From Caballeronia peredens (GTDB lineage Bacteria; Pseudomonadota; Gammaproteobacteria; Burkholderiales; Burkholderiaceae), in the NCBI GenBank assembly GCA_001544595.2, contig FCOH02000001.1, positions 310,001 through 374,000 on the forward strand: DNA of 64,000 nt, read 5' to 3'. The position numbers and the translations under genes are program-made. How positions within the stretch are numbered: position 1 is the stretch's first letter; each line of letters begins with the position of its first letter. Under the pieces are notes generated by a model that was not told where the DNA came from, did no database searches, and saw only the letters and a list, made by a program, of their open reading frames with translations. Positions 45,487 to 54,959 of this stretch are shown here, piece after piece.

Positions 45487-46242
45487 ATGTCCCAAGCACT
45501 CTCGTCCGGCGCGTTGCGCCGTTCGCGCAATCTCACCGAGGAAGTCGTCGCCGAGTTGTCGGAGCGGATTCGCAGCGGCGCGCTGCAGCCCGGTGACAAA
45601 CTGCCGACGGAATCGGAAATCATGGCGCAGCTCGGCGTGAGCCGTACGGTCGTGCGCGAATCCATCTCACGCTTGCAGGCCGCGCGCCTCGTGCAGACCC
45701 GGCACGGGATCGGCACCTTCGTGCTCGAAGCCGGCGATCAGGATCGTTTTCAGATCGAAGCCGCGGGCGAACTCACCGTGCGCGACGTGATGGCGATTCT
45801 CGAACTGCGCATCAGTCTGGAGGCGGAGGCTGCCGGCCTCGCGGCCATGCGCCGGACCGACGAGAACCTCGCGCAGATGCGTCGCGCACTCGACGAATTC
45901 GAACGGCTGATCGAAGCCGGTGAAGGCAACGCGGTCGCCGCCGACGTTGCGTTTCATCTGGAACTCGCCAAGGCGACAGGTAACCGCTATTTCCACAGCA
46001 TCCTGAGTCAGCTCGGTAACACGATCATCCCGCGCACACGCGTCAATTCCGCCGCGCTCGCGCATAACGATCCGGGCAGTTATCTCGATCGCGTGAATCG
46101 CGAGCACGAAGATATTTTCGACGCGATAGAGCGCCGCGATCCCGAGGCCGCGCGCGCGGCCATGCGCATGCATCTGTCGAACAGTCGTGAGCGCTTGAGG
46201 CGCGCGCACGAGGCGTCGTCGAAGCTGCAGGACGCGGGCTGA
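45487..46242 (+). CDS. GntR-family regulator, FadR/FCD subfamily
   Basis: 251 residues. GntR wHTH at residues 15-78 (EEVVAELSERIRSGALQPGDKLPTESEIMAQLGVSRTVVRESISRL), then an all-helical FCD ligand domain with metal-binding His and Asp pattern (FHLELAKATGNRYF). It usually senses a carboxylate or sugar acid. The following MFS gene, now broken, was the probable target. Confidence 0.9.
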   Translation: MSQALSSGALRRSRNLTEEVVAELSERIRSGALQPGDKLPTESEIMAQLGVSRTVVRESISRLQAARLVQTRHGIGTFVLEAGDQDRFQIEAAGELTVRDVMAILELRISLEAEAAGLAAMRRTDENLAQMRRALDEFERLIEAGEGNAVAADVAFHLELAKATGNRYFHSILSQLGNTIIPRTRVNSAALAHNDPGSYLDRVNREHEDIFDAIERRDPEAARAAMRMHLSNSRERLRRAHEASSKLQDAG

Positions 46243-46367
46243 GTCTTGTCGATCGCTTTCTTTATCACGGCCATGGTCTGCGTATCAGGCCGGTAGTTTG
46301 CTAAGCGCCTCGTTGCCCCGTTAGCCGTCAGGGACTTCAGTAAGCGCGGCACTCGATCATCCGGCCG

Positions 46368-46893
46368 ATGCAATTCAAGAGGCAGAGGGAGTTCGCGCGC
46401 CGTCCGCGCGGCCTCGACTTCCTTATGGCCGACGTGCGCGACGGTCTCGGGCCATTTCTCTCCGTCTTCCTCAAGAACAACCGCACCAAGATTCCGGCAG
46501 CATCGGCGTCGTGATGGCGGCGCTCACCGGGCGTGCGCCGAAAAGCCGGTATCGGCCGCAATAAGATGTTCCTCGTGACGGTCGTCATCCTGCCGATACG
46601 CGGCGCGCTGTTCGCGCATACGACGAGCCCCTATGCGGTCATCGCCTTTCAGTTTCTCAATGGCATCGCGGCGGCCATCTGCGGCGTCGTTGCTGTGGTC
46701 ATCGTGTCGGATCTGATACAGGGCATCCGACGTTTCAACCTGGCGCAAGGATTGATGGCGCTCTCAGTCGGCGCAGGAGCGCCGTTGAGTAACGTGGCGG
46801 GCGCCTTTGTCGTGCAGCGCTGTGGCTATGCGACAAGACCTCCTACGCTAGAGGCGATTGCGCTCGCTTTCTTTGCGCTCGCCATGCCGGAGG
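46368..46893 (+). pseudogene. Remnant of an MFS transporter
   Basis: The N-terminal part (46368-46514) reads MQFKRQREF..RGLDFLMADVRDGLGPFLSVFL, the first membrane segment of a known MFS group, and ends at TGA. In the same frame from 46533 the C-terminal part follows (GRNKMFLVTVVILPIRGALFAH ... GIAAAICGVVAVVIVSDLIQG) to a worn AMPEAS end. About half the protein is missing, so an internal deletion and a stop are both present. It is 125 bp downstream of the GntR gene. Confidence 0.75.
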
Positions 46894-47459
46894 CGAGCTG
46901 GCCTGGCAGCGAGAAGAGTGTTTCAGGAGACAATGAACATTGTCCAATCTTCGTCCAGCATGACATTGTTGGCGAGAACGTTTGCGCATCGCAAGCTTTA
47001 TAAAAATCCCTGAGCGCCTTTGTAAATTCATCCATGAAGCGCCCTTGCATTGCATGCGACTTGCGGCTCGCTTTGGAATTCTTCCATCCAAATCCTTAGC
47101 TCACGCTTAACAAACACCAAGCACGTACAAGGTGCTTTCTTAGCGAAAATCCCTAAAAGAAATTGTCAGGATGCAGTCAACCGGACACTTGTCTGGGCCG
47201 TTAGCGCGTGAGGTCATCCCGGCCACCCAGCCGAATCACGCCAGGCAACCGCGAACGATTACCGATCGGCAGACATCGAGTCCTGCCGACAGATGTGCTG
47301 TCGCGGCGCTAGCAACTCCGTTGTTCGTATTCCCTAAGGCCTCGCTCGAGGCCGATCAATTCCCTTGAATTTTCATTACGAAACAGAAAGGGAAGAAAGA
47401 CATTCGAATTATTACCGAATATTTCCGGCGCACCACCGCCGGGGTTGTGGAGACCAGGG
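46894..47459. other. Gene-poor region
   Basis: Over 500 bp after the MFS remnant. The sequence is lower in GC, and several short frames in it have no recognisable features. A perfect stem GGCCTCG/CGAGGCC (47338-47353) lacks a T-run. The promoter for the glycosyltransferase gene should be within the last 120 bp. Confidence 0.4.
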
Positions 47460-48545
47460 TTGAAGATCTTGCATAGCGAGTCATCGAAGGGTTGGGGCGG
47501 GCAGGAGGTTCGCACGTTGAAAGAGATGGTTGCCATGCGTGAATGCGGCCATACCGTCGAACTGATCTGTCCGCGCGACGCGCGAATCGGGCTGCGTTGC
47601 GCGGAGCAGGGATTTACCGTCCATCACGCGCGCATGCGAAGTGGCGGCGACATGCATTCCATGCTGCGCATCAAGGCGCTGCTGCGCCATCGCGCTTTCG
47701 ACGTGCTCAATACCCATAGCGGCCATGATTCACTCGTCGCCGGTACCGCAGCGCGTCTCGCGCGTACGCCTCTCATCGTTCGGACGCGACATCTCGCGTT
47801 GCCCATCAGTTCGCTTGCGACTTATACATGGATTCCACACCGCGTGATCGCGGTGAGTCATTACGTGCGTCGCTATCTGATTTCGGCAGGCGTGGCCGAG
47901 AAGCGTGTTCAAACGATCCATGATGGCATCGTCAAACCCGAGCATGTTGCGCATTCGACGTTGCGGGCGGAGCTAGGTCTTGGCAACGATGCGCTCATCG
48001 CCTGCATGGTGGCGATCATGCGCGACGAAAAAGGTCATGAAGATCTGATCGCGGCGGTCCGTCCTCTTCTGGAAGCGCATCCGAATTTTCATGTGGTGAT
48101 GGCCGGCGACGGTCCCGCCTTCGAACGCATCAAAGCGATCGTCGAGAGTGCCGGCATCGCGAAACGCATCCACATGCTCGGCTTTCGCACCGACGTGCCT
48201 AACATCTTTCGCGGCTGCGATTTCTTTGTATTGCCGACGCATCAGGAAGCGTTGGGACAGGCGTTCATCGAAGCGATGGCTGCGGGATTGCCGGTGATCG
48301 GCACGCATGTCGACGGCGTGCCCGAACTGATCGAGCATGACGTCAACGGTTTGCTCGTGCAGCCGCGCGATCCGGTTGCATTGCGCGCCGCAATCGCGCG
48401 CATGATCGACGAACCGGAATTGCGGCAGCGATTGCGTAGCGAGAGTCTGCGCATTCTGGAGCGCGGCTTCACGGTCGGCGACATGGCGTATGAAACGGTG
48501 CTCTTCTACCGGCGTGCCTTGCAAGAGCGAGGACATCGCCGATGA
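47460..48545 (+). CDS. Glycosyltransferase family 4
   Basis: About 361 residues of the GT-B fold. N-terminus ILHSESSKGWGGQEVRTL is a hallmark of GT4 enzymes of lipopolysaccharide or surface glycan loci; the EALGQAFIEAMAAGLPVIG motif (E-x7-E) binds the nucleotide sugar. A TTG start at 47460 is proposed, as GGAG lies just ahead and the family begins with K/RILHSE. The start overlaps no other gene. Its stop overlaps the deacetylase start by 4 bp. Confidence 0.88.
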   Translation: MKILHSESSKGWGGQEVRTLKEMVAMRECGHTVELICPRDARIGLRCAEQGFTVHHARMRSGGDMHSMLRIKALLRHRAFDVLNTHSGHDSLVAGTAARLARTPLIVRTRHLALPISSLATYTWIPHRVIAVSHYVRRYLISAGVAEKRVQTIHDGIVKPEHVAHSTLRAELGLGNDALIACMVAIMRDEKGHEDLIAAVRPLLEAHPNFHVVMAGDGPAFERIKAIVESAGIAKRIHMLGFRTDVPNIFRGCDFFVLPTHQEALGQAFIEAMAAGLPVIGTHVDGVPELIEHDVNGLLVQPRDPVALRAAIARMIDEPELRQRLRSESLRILERGFTVGDMAYETVLFYRRALQERGHRR

Positions 48546-49396
48546 ATCCGCGTAATGCACGCGCTGTACCGGTGCTGATGTATCACCACGTCAGCACATC
48601 GCCCGGCATGATCACCGTGAAGCCCGAACATTTCGCGGCACAGATGGACTATCTCGCAAGCGCCGGATATAGCACGATCGGCTCGGCGCAGCTTGCCGCT
48701 TTCCTGCGCGGCGAGGACATGCCGGCGAAATCGATCGTCATTACTTTCGACGATGGCTATCTCGACAACTGGGTGCATGCGCATCCCGTGCTGAAACAGC
48801 ACGGCTTCACGGCATTGTGCTTTCTAGTCAGTAGCTGGCCGGGAGAGGGCGGCGTGCGTCCGAATGCTTCGCATGCGAAGACCGCGCTTCCTCGCTTGCT
48901 GGATCATCGCGCGGGAGAAATCGCAATCGAAAACGGCCGCACCGACGATGTGATTTTGCGCTGGTCCGAAATCGATGCGATGCGCGAAGCCGGCACATTC
49001 GAGTTTCACAGTCACACGCATACGCATATGCGCTGGGATCAGGTCACCGCGTCGTCTGTCGAAAAGCGCGCGCGCTTGCAAGACGATCTCGGCTCCGCAC
49101 GAAAGGTCCTTCGAGCGCGTCTGGGCGAAGCGTCCGACCATCTTTGCTGGCCGCAAGGCTATTACGACAACGACTATCGCGAGGTCGCCTTAGCCGCGGG
49201 CTTTCGCCATTTCTACACGTGTCATGCGGGCACGAATGTCGGCGCCAATCCTCTCGAACGAAACGCATCCCCCGATGCCGAACGAACCATCAGACGGCTC
49301 GAAGTGCGCGATCGTCCGGCATCGTGGCTTGCTTCGCGCTTATGGGTGCATACGCGGCCGGCGATCAGCCGCGCTTATCTGCGCATAAAACGTTAA
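48542..49396 (+). CDS. Polysaccharide deacetylase (CE4 family)
   Basis: 284 residues, NodB-fold. Metal-binding Asp in ITFDDGYLDN (about residue 68), the His motif FHSHTHTHM near residue 160 and the CWPQGYYD segment with the catalytic base environment are present. Removes N- or O-acetyl groups from a surface polysaccharide or lipid-linked sugar. ATGA overlap with the glycosyltransferase shows coupled expression. Overlaps the convergent hydrolase by 4 bp. Confidence 0.88.
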   Translation: MNPRNARAVPVLMYHHVSTSPGMITVKPEHFAAQMDYLASAGYSTIGSAQLAAFLRGEDMPAKSIVITFDDGYLDNWVHAHPVLKQHGFTALCFLVSSWPGEGGVRPNASHAKTALPRLLDHRAGEIAIENGRTDDVILRWSEIDAMREAGTFEFHSHTHTHMRWDQVTASSVEKRARLQDDLGSARKVLRARLGEASDHLCWPQGYYDNDYREVALAAGFRHFYTCHAGTNVGANPLERNASPDAERTIRRLEVRDRPASWLASRLWVHTRPAISRAYLRIKR

Positions 49397-50220
49397 TCGC
49401 GATGCATCGTCACGAATGCGGCGATGCTGTCGTTCACCGCATCGCTCGCATCGCGATGCGGTGAGTGTCCGCATTGCGACAGCTTGACGAGTCGCGTGTG
49501 CGGAACAGATGCCTTGATCCTGTCGATCTGCAACATCGACGCGTATTCGTCGTCGTATCCCTGAATCGCGAGCAAGGGACGGCGGATCGTCGCGATCTCG
49601 CTCGTGATATCCCATTGCAGAAACGCGGGATTCAGCCATGCATCGTTCCATCCATAGAAAGCCGAATCGACGTCGTCGTGATAGGAGCGCAGCTTGTCTC
49701 TTAGCGTCGTGCTCTCATAGGCGATTCTCGTCTCCCTGATGGCGTCGACTGTCTCCGTTTCGACGAATACGTGCGGCGCCATGATCGCGAGGCCAGCCAG
49801 CGCTTCAGGAAACATGCTCGCATAGAGCAAGGCAATCGTACCGCCATCGCTATGACCGATGAGCCACATGCGCGCGCGTTCGCGTGCGTCGATGCCGACG
49901 GCGTCGAGCAAGGCGGGCAACACGTCGTGGGCCTGATGATGCAGAAATGTCACTGGCCATCTTTCATCCGGGGAACGAGGCGTCGAGCGTCCATATCCCG
50001 GCCGCGAGTATACGAAGCCGCGGCATGGCAACCGGTCACACAGCATTTGCGGCCATCGTTTCCAAAGTTCGATCGAGCCCAGTCCTTCGTGCAGAAATAC
50101 TGCGATGGGGGCATCGATCCGCTCGGGATTGAGCCATCGATATTCGATGCGCAAAGCATCCGGCCCGTCGTTCAATTCGGCAAATCGCGTCACGTCGACG
50201 CTTGCTGCTTGGTCGGTCAT
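49393..50220 (-). CDS. Alpha/beta hydrolase
   Basis: 275 residues. Nucleophile Ser in LIGHSDGG (about residue 120), catalytic His in LSQCGHSPHRD near the C-terminus and an Asp in the YDDEY segment. The oxyanion loop is LHEGLGS. Start at 50220 (MTDQAASVDV) suits the family; a longer in-frame reading continues into AT-rich upstream DNA. Ester or carbon-carbon hydrolase; substrate unknown. Confidence 0.88.
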   Translation of the reverse strand: MTDQAASVDVTRFAELNDGPDALRIEYRWLNPERIDAPIAVFLHEGLGSIELWKRWPQMLCDRLPCRGFVYSRPGYGRSTPRSPDERWPVTFLHHQAHDVLPALLDAVGIDARERARMWLIGHSDGGTIALLYASMFPEALAGLAIMAPHVFVETETVDAIRETRIAYESTTLRDKLRSYHDDVDSAFYGWNDAWLNPAFLQWDITSEIATIRRPLLAIQGYDDEYASMLQIDRIKASVPHTRLVKLSQCGHSPHRDASDAVNDSIAAFVTMHRD

Positions 50221-50469
50221 GATTGTTTCGTATGGCGCTTCGCGCAAAAGACGAGGGCAAAGATTAACAGACCACATGCATGCCGCCGGAGCGGCGGTCA
50301 AAACAAAACGATCGCATGCATCATTCGCGTGCATGCAATGAATTTAAAAAGTCGATTTTTTTCTCTGGACGCGCCCGAACTTTTTCTGCGAAAGTAATTC
50401 GTAAGGAACGCGCGCTTTGTGATGCAGATGCGCCCCCTTTTTAGAAGTCAGGCTTCGGAGAAAATATGC

Positions 50470-51117
50470 ATGAATAAGCCCAAACGAATGCTCTTGGAAA
50501 ACATTTCCTGGGCGCGCGAAACCGCGCACGCCGATGCGCAATTCTTCCCGCGTCTGGCGCAAGGGCAAAGTCCCAAGGTGTTGTGGATCGGCTGCTCGGA
50601 CAGCCGCGTCCCTGCCGAAACCGTTACGAATGCAAATCCCGGCGATCTCTTCGTTCATCGCAACATCGCCAATCTCTTTTCGCCTTCCGATGACAACACG
50701 ATGAGCGTGCTGGAATACGCGGTGCGCGTGCTGAAAGTCGATCATGTGATCGTGTGCGGCCACTATGGATGTGGCGGCGTGCGCGCATCACTGCTGCCCC
50801 TGTCGCGGGACCTGCCGCACGTGAATCGCCGGATTGCGCCGCTCTGTGCACTGGGCGAGCGGCATCGCGAGGAGCTGGAATCCATTGCGGAGCTCGATGC
50901 GCGCGCGAATCGTCTTGCCGAAATAAATGTGCTTGAGCAAGTGCGTTTATTGCGGCAAACGTCCATCGTGCGCGATCGCGACGAGCCTCCGCTCGTACAT
51001 GGCTGGATCTTCGGTCTTCATGACGGCCACATCAAAGTGCTGGCCTCCGGTTATGACCACTCGCGCGAAACGTATAGTGACGCGCGCCTGACGCACGCAT
51101 CGCTCGAAGCGATCTAA
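50470..51117 (+). CDS. can: Beta-carbonic anhydrase
   Basis: 215 residues. The zinc ligands Cys42, Asp44, His98 and Cys101 occupy the same numbers as in E. coli Can (IGCSDSRVP; VCGHYGCGG). Hydrates CO2 to bicarbonate in the cytosol. GGAG precedes the ATG at 50470. The SulP transporter follows on the same strand after 83 bp, so both may raise the internal bicarbonate pool or balance pH. Confidence 0.93.
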   Translation: MNKPKRMLLENISWARETAHADAQFFPRLAQGQSPKVLWIGCSDSRVPAETVTNANPGDLFVHRNIANLFSPSDDNTMSVLEYAVRVLKVDHVIVCGHYGCGGVRASLLPLSRDLPHVNRRIAPLCALGERHREELESIAELDARANRLAEINVLEQVRLLRQTSIVRDRDEPPLVHGWIFGLHDGHIKVLASGYDHSRETYSDARLTHASLEAI

Positions 51118-51200
51118 AGCGCCTCTTTTAACTCGATTGTCACGCATGCGAAGTCGCCAAAGCGACGCTCGCAGGTTCAGACTCGTCCCGAGAATAATTC

Positions 51201-52775
51201 ATGAATTCAGATAACCGCATGAACACTCTGCCGCGCGATCTATTCGCGGGCACAGTCGTGTTTCTTGTCGCGATGCCTTTATGTCTGGGCATCGCCAATG
51301 CTTCGGGCGTCGAGCCGTTTGCCGGGCTACTGTCCGGGATCATCGGCGGTCTTGTCGTCGCGTTGCTGAGCGGCTCGCACTTGAGCGTGAGCGGCCCGGC
51401 GGCGGGCCTGATCGTGATCGTCGTCGACGGAATAAGCGGTCTCGGCAGTTTCTCCGCGTTTCTGCTTGCCGTGCTGCTTTCAGGGGCAATCCAGTTTGGC
51501 TTCGGCATGTTGAAGGCGGGGCGCTTCGCGGGCTACGTGCCTTCGTCGGTCATCAAAGGCATGCTTGCGGCCATCGGCCTTTTGCTCGTCATCAAGCAGA
51601 TTCCGCTTGCCGCGGGCTTCGCCAATGAAGGCGCACCGACGTCGAACGGGCCGGGCATGATGGGCACATCCTTCGGTCCCGTATCGCTTGCGGCGTGCGC
51701 GGTAGCCGTCGTATCGCTTGCGATGCTGGCAGGCTGGGAGACGCGCGCGATGCGTCGCTTTACGCTGGTGCGCGCGGTGCCGGCGCCGCTTGCGGTGGTC
51801 GCGTTCGGCATCGGCCTGACGCTGCTGCTCGACGTGTTCGCGCCGGGCTTTGCGCCGCCCGCGCAACATCGCGTGGCATTGCCGTCGCTCGAATCGTTTG
51901 CTGCATTCACGAATGCGCTCGCGTTGCCGAACTTCTCCCAGTTGGTTAATCCCGATGTATGGCGGCTTGCCCTGACGCTTGCGATCGTAGCGAGTCTCGA
52001 AACACTTCTGAGCCTCGAAGCGGTGGAACAACTCGATCCGAAAAAGCGCGCGGCGCATCCCGATCGCGAACTCAAAGCGCAAGGCATCGGCAATATGATG
52101 GCCGGCGCGATTGGCGCATTGCCGATCACATCCGTCATCGTGCGCAGCTCGGCGAACGTGCATGCGGGCGCTCAAAGCCGCTGGTCTTCGTTCGTGCATG
52201 GCGCGCTTCTGCTCGTGAGCGTGTTCGCGCTGACAAGCGTCATCAACCTGATTCCGCTCGCGTGTCTCGCGGCCATTCTGATCTTTACGGGCCTCAAGCT
52301 CGCGAAGCCTTCGCTGTTCGCGGCCGTTGCGAAGCAGGGCATGGAACGCTTCGCGCCATTCATCATGACCATTGCGGGTGTGTTGCTGACCGATCTTCTC
52401 ATCGGCATTCTGCTTGGCATCGGGTGCAGTCTCGCGCTGGCGGTGCGCGCGAATCTCAGGCGTTCGATCACGATCGCACAGCATGACGACCACTATCTTC
52501 TTTCGTTCCGCAAGGACGTGTCGTTTCTGGGCAAGGTGACGCTCAAGCATCATCTGCGCGCGATTCCTGATGGGGCCACCGTGATCCTCGATGCTTCGAG
52601 AGCTGACTACATCGACCCCGACGTGCGCGAGGAAATCGACAAGTTCGTGGCCGAGGCACCCGTACGCGGCATGCATGTCGAATGCAGAAAGCTGCCGCGT
52701 GAGCCGGCGCTACGCGACGCCACTGTGCGCGGCCGATGGCTTGGTCTCGCGAGGCAGCGCATGACATCGGAGTGA
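51201..52775 (+). CDS. SulP-family anion transporter
   Basis: 524 residues. N-terminal membrane domain of 12-14 segments with the SulP signature (DLFAGTVVFLVAMPLCLGIANASG; GSHLSVSGPAAGL) and a short C-terminal STAS-like domain (DGATVILDASRADYIDPDVREEI). SulP proteins carry bicarbonate, sulfate or other anions. The link with carbonic anhydrase points to bicarbonate, but this is inference. Confidence 0.9.
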   Translation: MNSDNRMNTLPRDLFAGTVVFLVAMPLCLGIANASGVEPFAGLLSGIIGGLVVALLSGSHLSVSGPAAGLIVIVVDGISGLGSFSAFLLAVLLSGAIQFGFGMLKAGRFAGYVPSSVIKGMLAAIGLLLVIKQIPLAAGFANEGAPTSNGPGMMGTSFGPVSLAACAVAVVSLAMLAGWETRAMRRFTLVRAVPAPLAVVAFGIGLTLLLDVFAPGFAPPAQHRVALPSLESFAAFTNALALPNFSQLVNPDVWRLALTLAIVASLETLLSLEAVEQLDPKKRAAHPDRELKAQGIGNMMAGAIGALPITSVIVRSSANVHAGAQSRWSSFVHGALLLVSVFALTSVINLIPLACLAAILIFTGLKLAKPSLFAAVAKQGMERFAPFIMTIAGVLLTDLLIGILLGIGCSLALAVRANLRRSITIAQHDDHYLLSFRKDVSFLGKVTLKHHLRAIPDGATVILDASRADYIDPDVREEIDKFVAEAPVRGMHVECRKLPREPALRDATVRGRWLGLARQRMTSE

Positions 52776-52779
52776 ACGA

Positions 52780-53604
52780 TCAGCCTGGCGTCGATGGCGT
52801 CAGTTGGGCATAAACGTCGTGCGCGACTTCGAGCATCACATTGCGATCGATACCGCCCGACACCGCGTAAGCGAAATCGCCATCGATCCAGTAAAAGACA
52901 TTCACTGGTCCGTCTTGATACAGCTTGAACGCGGTCGTGTTCGTACTCGTCGTGCGATGCGCGATGCATAGCGTCACGCGTTCGCCTCTCGCGTCGCGAT
53001 ACATGAATTGCGCGACCGGGCCATTGTCGCCGGGTAGTATGCGTCCGCCCATCAGTTCGAAGCCGCTCTTCGTGAGCATGGGCGGATGCACGTCGGTGCC
53101 GAGCTTGTTCGATAGATACTGGACGAAGTCTTCCTCGCGATCCTTGCCGATATCGACAGGGCGATCCACCGCCGGCATGTACACGACATGCGCGATCGCG
53201 GCCTGGCGCGCCATACCTTCGGCGCCGTCTGCACTCGCGATGCGCGTATTCGACATGACCGTTCCCTGCAATGACAAGGCGTCCTTGCCCATGTTCATGC
53301 CGAAGCCGATGCCGACGCCTGCCACGAGCGCCGCCGCCATGCCGGCGACTTGCGGCCAGTTCGCGGCGCTGAGCCAGCGTTGCTTGCGTACCGCGCGCAA
53401 ACGCGTGGGCACGGGCTCATTGAGCACGCGATCGTATCGTTCATGAAACATGTTATTGAGCGAGAAATAGTCGCTGACTCGTGCTGCCAATGCGGGATTG
53501 AGTTCGATCGCCCGCTCGACCTGCGCGCGACGTTCTTCCGAGAGCACGCCGTCGACATAAGCGTGAATATCTTCTTCGCTGATCGCGGTCTGTTGGTCTT
53601 TCAT
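52780..53604 (-). CDS. Anti-sigma factor
   Basis: 274 residues with a cytosolic N-terminal part (ISEEDIHAYVDGVLSEERRAQVERAI, the anti-sigma zinc-finger-like fold without Cys), one membrane segment (about 95-115: VAGMAAALVAGVGIGFGM) and a periplasmic domain. It overlaps the sigma-factor gene by 4 bp, the usual arrangement for a sigma factor and its membrane-bound inhibitor. Confidence 0.88.
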   Translation of the reverse strand: MKDQQTAISEEDIHAYVDGVLSEERRAQVERAIELNPALAARVSDYFSLNNMFHERYDRVLNEPVPTRLRAVRKQRWLSAANWPQVAGMAAALVAGVGIGFGMNMGKDALSLQGTVMSNTRIASADGAEGMARQAAIAHVVYMPAVDRPVDIGKDREEDFVQYLSNKLGTDVHPPMLTKSGFELMGGRILPGDNGPVAQFMYRDARGERVTLCIAHRTTSTNTTAFKLYQDGPVNVFYWIDGDFAYAVSGGIDRNVMLEVAHDVYAQLTPSTPG

Positions 53605-54119
53605 CGCACCACCTTCAATTTCGCACCGGACTGCGTGCCCGCCATCAACGCGCGCAGCCGTTCGCGTCCGCGAGAAAGACGCGACATCACCGTACCCACG
53701 GGAATGTCGATCGCGATCGCTACCTCCGCATAACTCATCTCCTCGAGGCCGACGAGAAGAACCACCTCACGCTGCTCCGCTGGCAGACGCTGCAACGCAA
53801 AGTCGAGGTCGCGCACTTCGAGTGAGTGGATTTGATTACCCGACACGGCGAACGCTCCATCACGCGTGACATCATCGTCGAAGTGGACATGTTCCGCGCG
53901 CGCGGAAGCCTTGCGCACCTGATTGACGAACACGTTATGCATGATGGTAAAGAGCCATGCGCGCAGATCAGTTCCCGCTTCGAACATCCCGGTGCGTGAC
54001 AGGGCGCGTTCGATCGTGTCCTGCACGAGATCGTCCGCGAGTTCCCGATTGTTCAGCAGCGCGCGCGCATAGCGGCGTAGCCTGGGAACGTGCTCCATTA
54101 ATTCGTCGCGGATGTCCAT
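53601..54119 (-). CDS. ECF RNA polymerase sigma factor
   Basis: 172 residues. Region 2 (ALLNNRELADDLVQDTIERAL ... LRAWLFTIMHNVFVNQVRK) and region 4 (LPAEQREVVLLVGLEEMSYAEVAIAIDIPVGTVMSRLSRGRERL) are complete; region 3 is lacking as in all ECF factors. Co-transcribed with the downstream anti-sigma gene. A second anti-sigma-like protein is encoded just upstream. Confidence 0.93.
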   Translation of the reverse strand: MDIRDELMEHVPRLRRYARALLNNRELADDLVQDTIERALSRTGMFEAGTDLRAWLFTIMHNVFVNQVRKASARAEHVHFDDDVTRDGAFAVSGNQIHSLEVRDLDFALQRLPAEQREVVLLVGLEEMSYAEVAIAIDIPVGTVMSRLSRGRERLRALMAGTQSGAKLKVVR

Positions 54120-54179
54120 GGGCAGATCCGTCGTAAGTGGCGCGGTGCGCTTGATGTCATGAACAAGGACACGCGCATT

Positions 54180-54845
54180 TTATTCCGTCCTTTGCGATGT
54201 CGTCGTCAACGCATCCGCTGCCCGCATGAGGCCGTGCGTAGCCGCGCGCCCGGCGAGCACGTATCGCTTGCCATCTTTTGCCCATGAGAGAAGGCGGATG
54301 TCGCCTACGCGCTGCGCTCGCCAATGCGGCTGTTCGCTCGCGAAGGGCGCGCTTGCTGCGAGCAGGATCACGCTGTCGCCGTCGGCGTTTCGGTAATCGA
54401 GTTCGTCGATATCGGCGAAAAGGCTCGCCCGTTTGGTCTTAGTCGCCAGGAGTTCCAAGCCGACCGGAGTCAGCTCCATGAAATAAGGATCGTGCGAGAC
54501 GAGCGGCGGGACATTCGAAGAATGTCGGCTCGAAGCGTCCAGCAAAGCCATGACTGCGGATGCGTCGAGCATGTGCTCGGATACATGCGTGGCGGCGCAC
54601 CAGCCGACGACCGCCAGCGCCGCGCACACAACGATCAGCATATTGCGCAGACCGCTTCTCAGCATCCGGCGCCTTTCGAGCGATGCCGGCGATCGATAGT
54701 CGGCGACCTGTTTGAATGCAGGGTGCGCTTGCCGCTTCAGGCGTTGTGCCTCAATCTGGCGCAGGCCGAGATGCCGATCCATCCGGGCGGCGCGCGCGGA
54801 CGAGAGGACTCCGTCGGCGAAGGCCTGTATGTCTCGTTCGGTCAT
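54180..54845 (-). CDS. Second anti-sigma-like membrane protein
   Basis: 221 residues. The N-terminus MTERDIQAFADGVLSSARAARMDRHL is of the same type as the anti-sigma protein at 52780, with a membrane segment (about 67-85: MLIVVCAALAVVGWCAA) and a periplasmic domain. The start is at 54845 as GGAAGA lies in front; 54857 is also possible. It precedes the sigma gene by 60 bp on the same strand. Whether it binds the same sigma factor is unknown. Confidence 0.75.
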   Translation of the reverse strand: MTERDIQAFADGVLSSARAARMDRHLGLRQIEAQRLKRQAHPAFKQVADYRSPASLERRRMLRSGLRNMLIVVCAALAVVGWCAATHVSEHMLDASAVMALLDASSRHSSNVPPLVSHDPYFMELTPVGLELLATKTKRASLFADIDELDYRNADGDSVILLAASAPFASEQPHWRAQRVGDIRLLSWAKDGKRYVLAGRAATHGLMRAADALTTTSQRTE

Positions 54846-54959
54846 CGGGTCTTCCATGTCGGCGCATTGGATTGAGTGTTCTTTATGCGCTAACAGACAG
54901 AGCGGGTGTTTTATTCCCTTGACCTTGAAAATTATTCTTCAGACAACGTCAACGCGTCC

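Noticed and set aside
46826..47050. Minus-strand frame of 74 codons beside the MFS remnant
   Set aside because: It overlaps decayed coding sequence and shows no features.
47338..47353. GGCCTCG/CGAGGCC stem as a terminator
   Set aside because: The 2-nt loop and lack of a T-run make it unlikely; no gene ends close by.
47171..47368. Plus-strand frame of 65 codons
   Set aside because: No ribosome-binding site or recognisable composition; Pro/Arg/Thr-rich.
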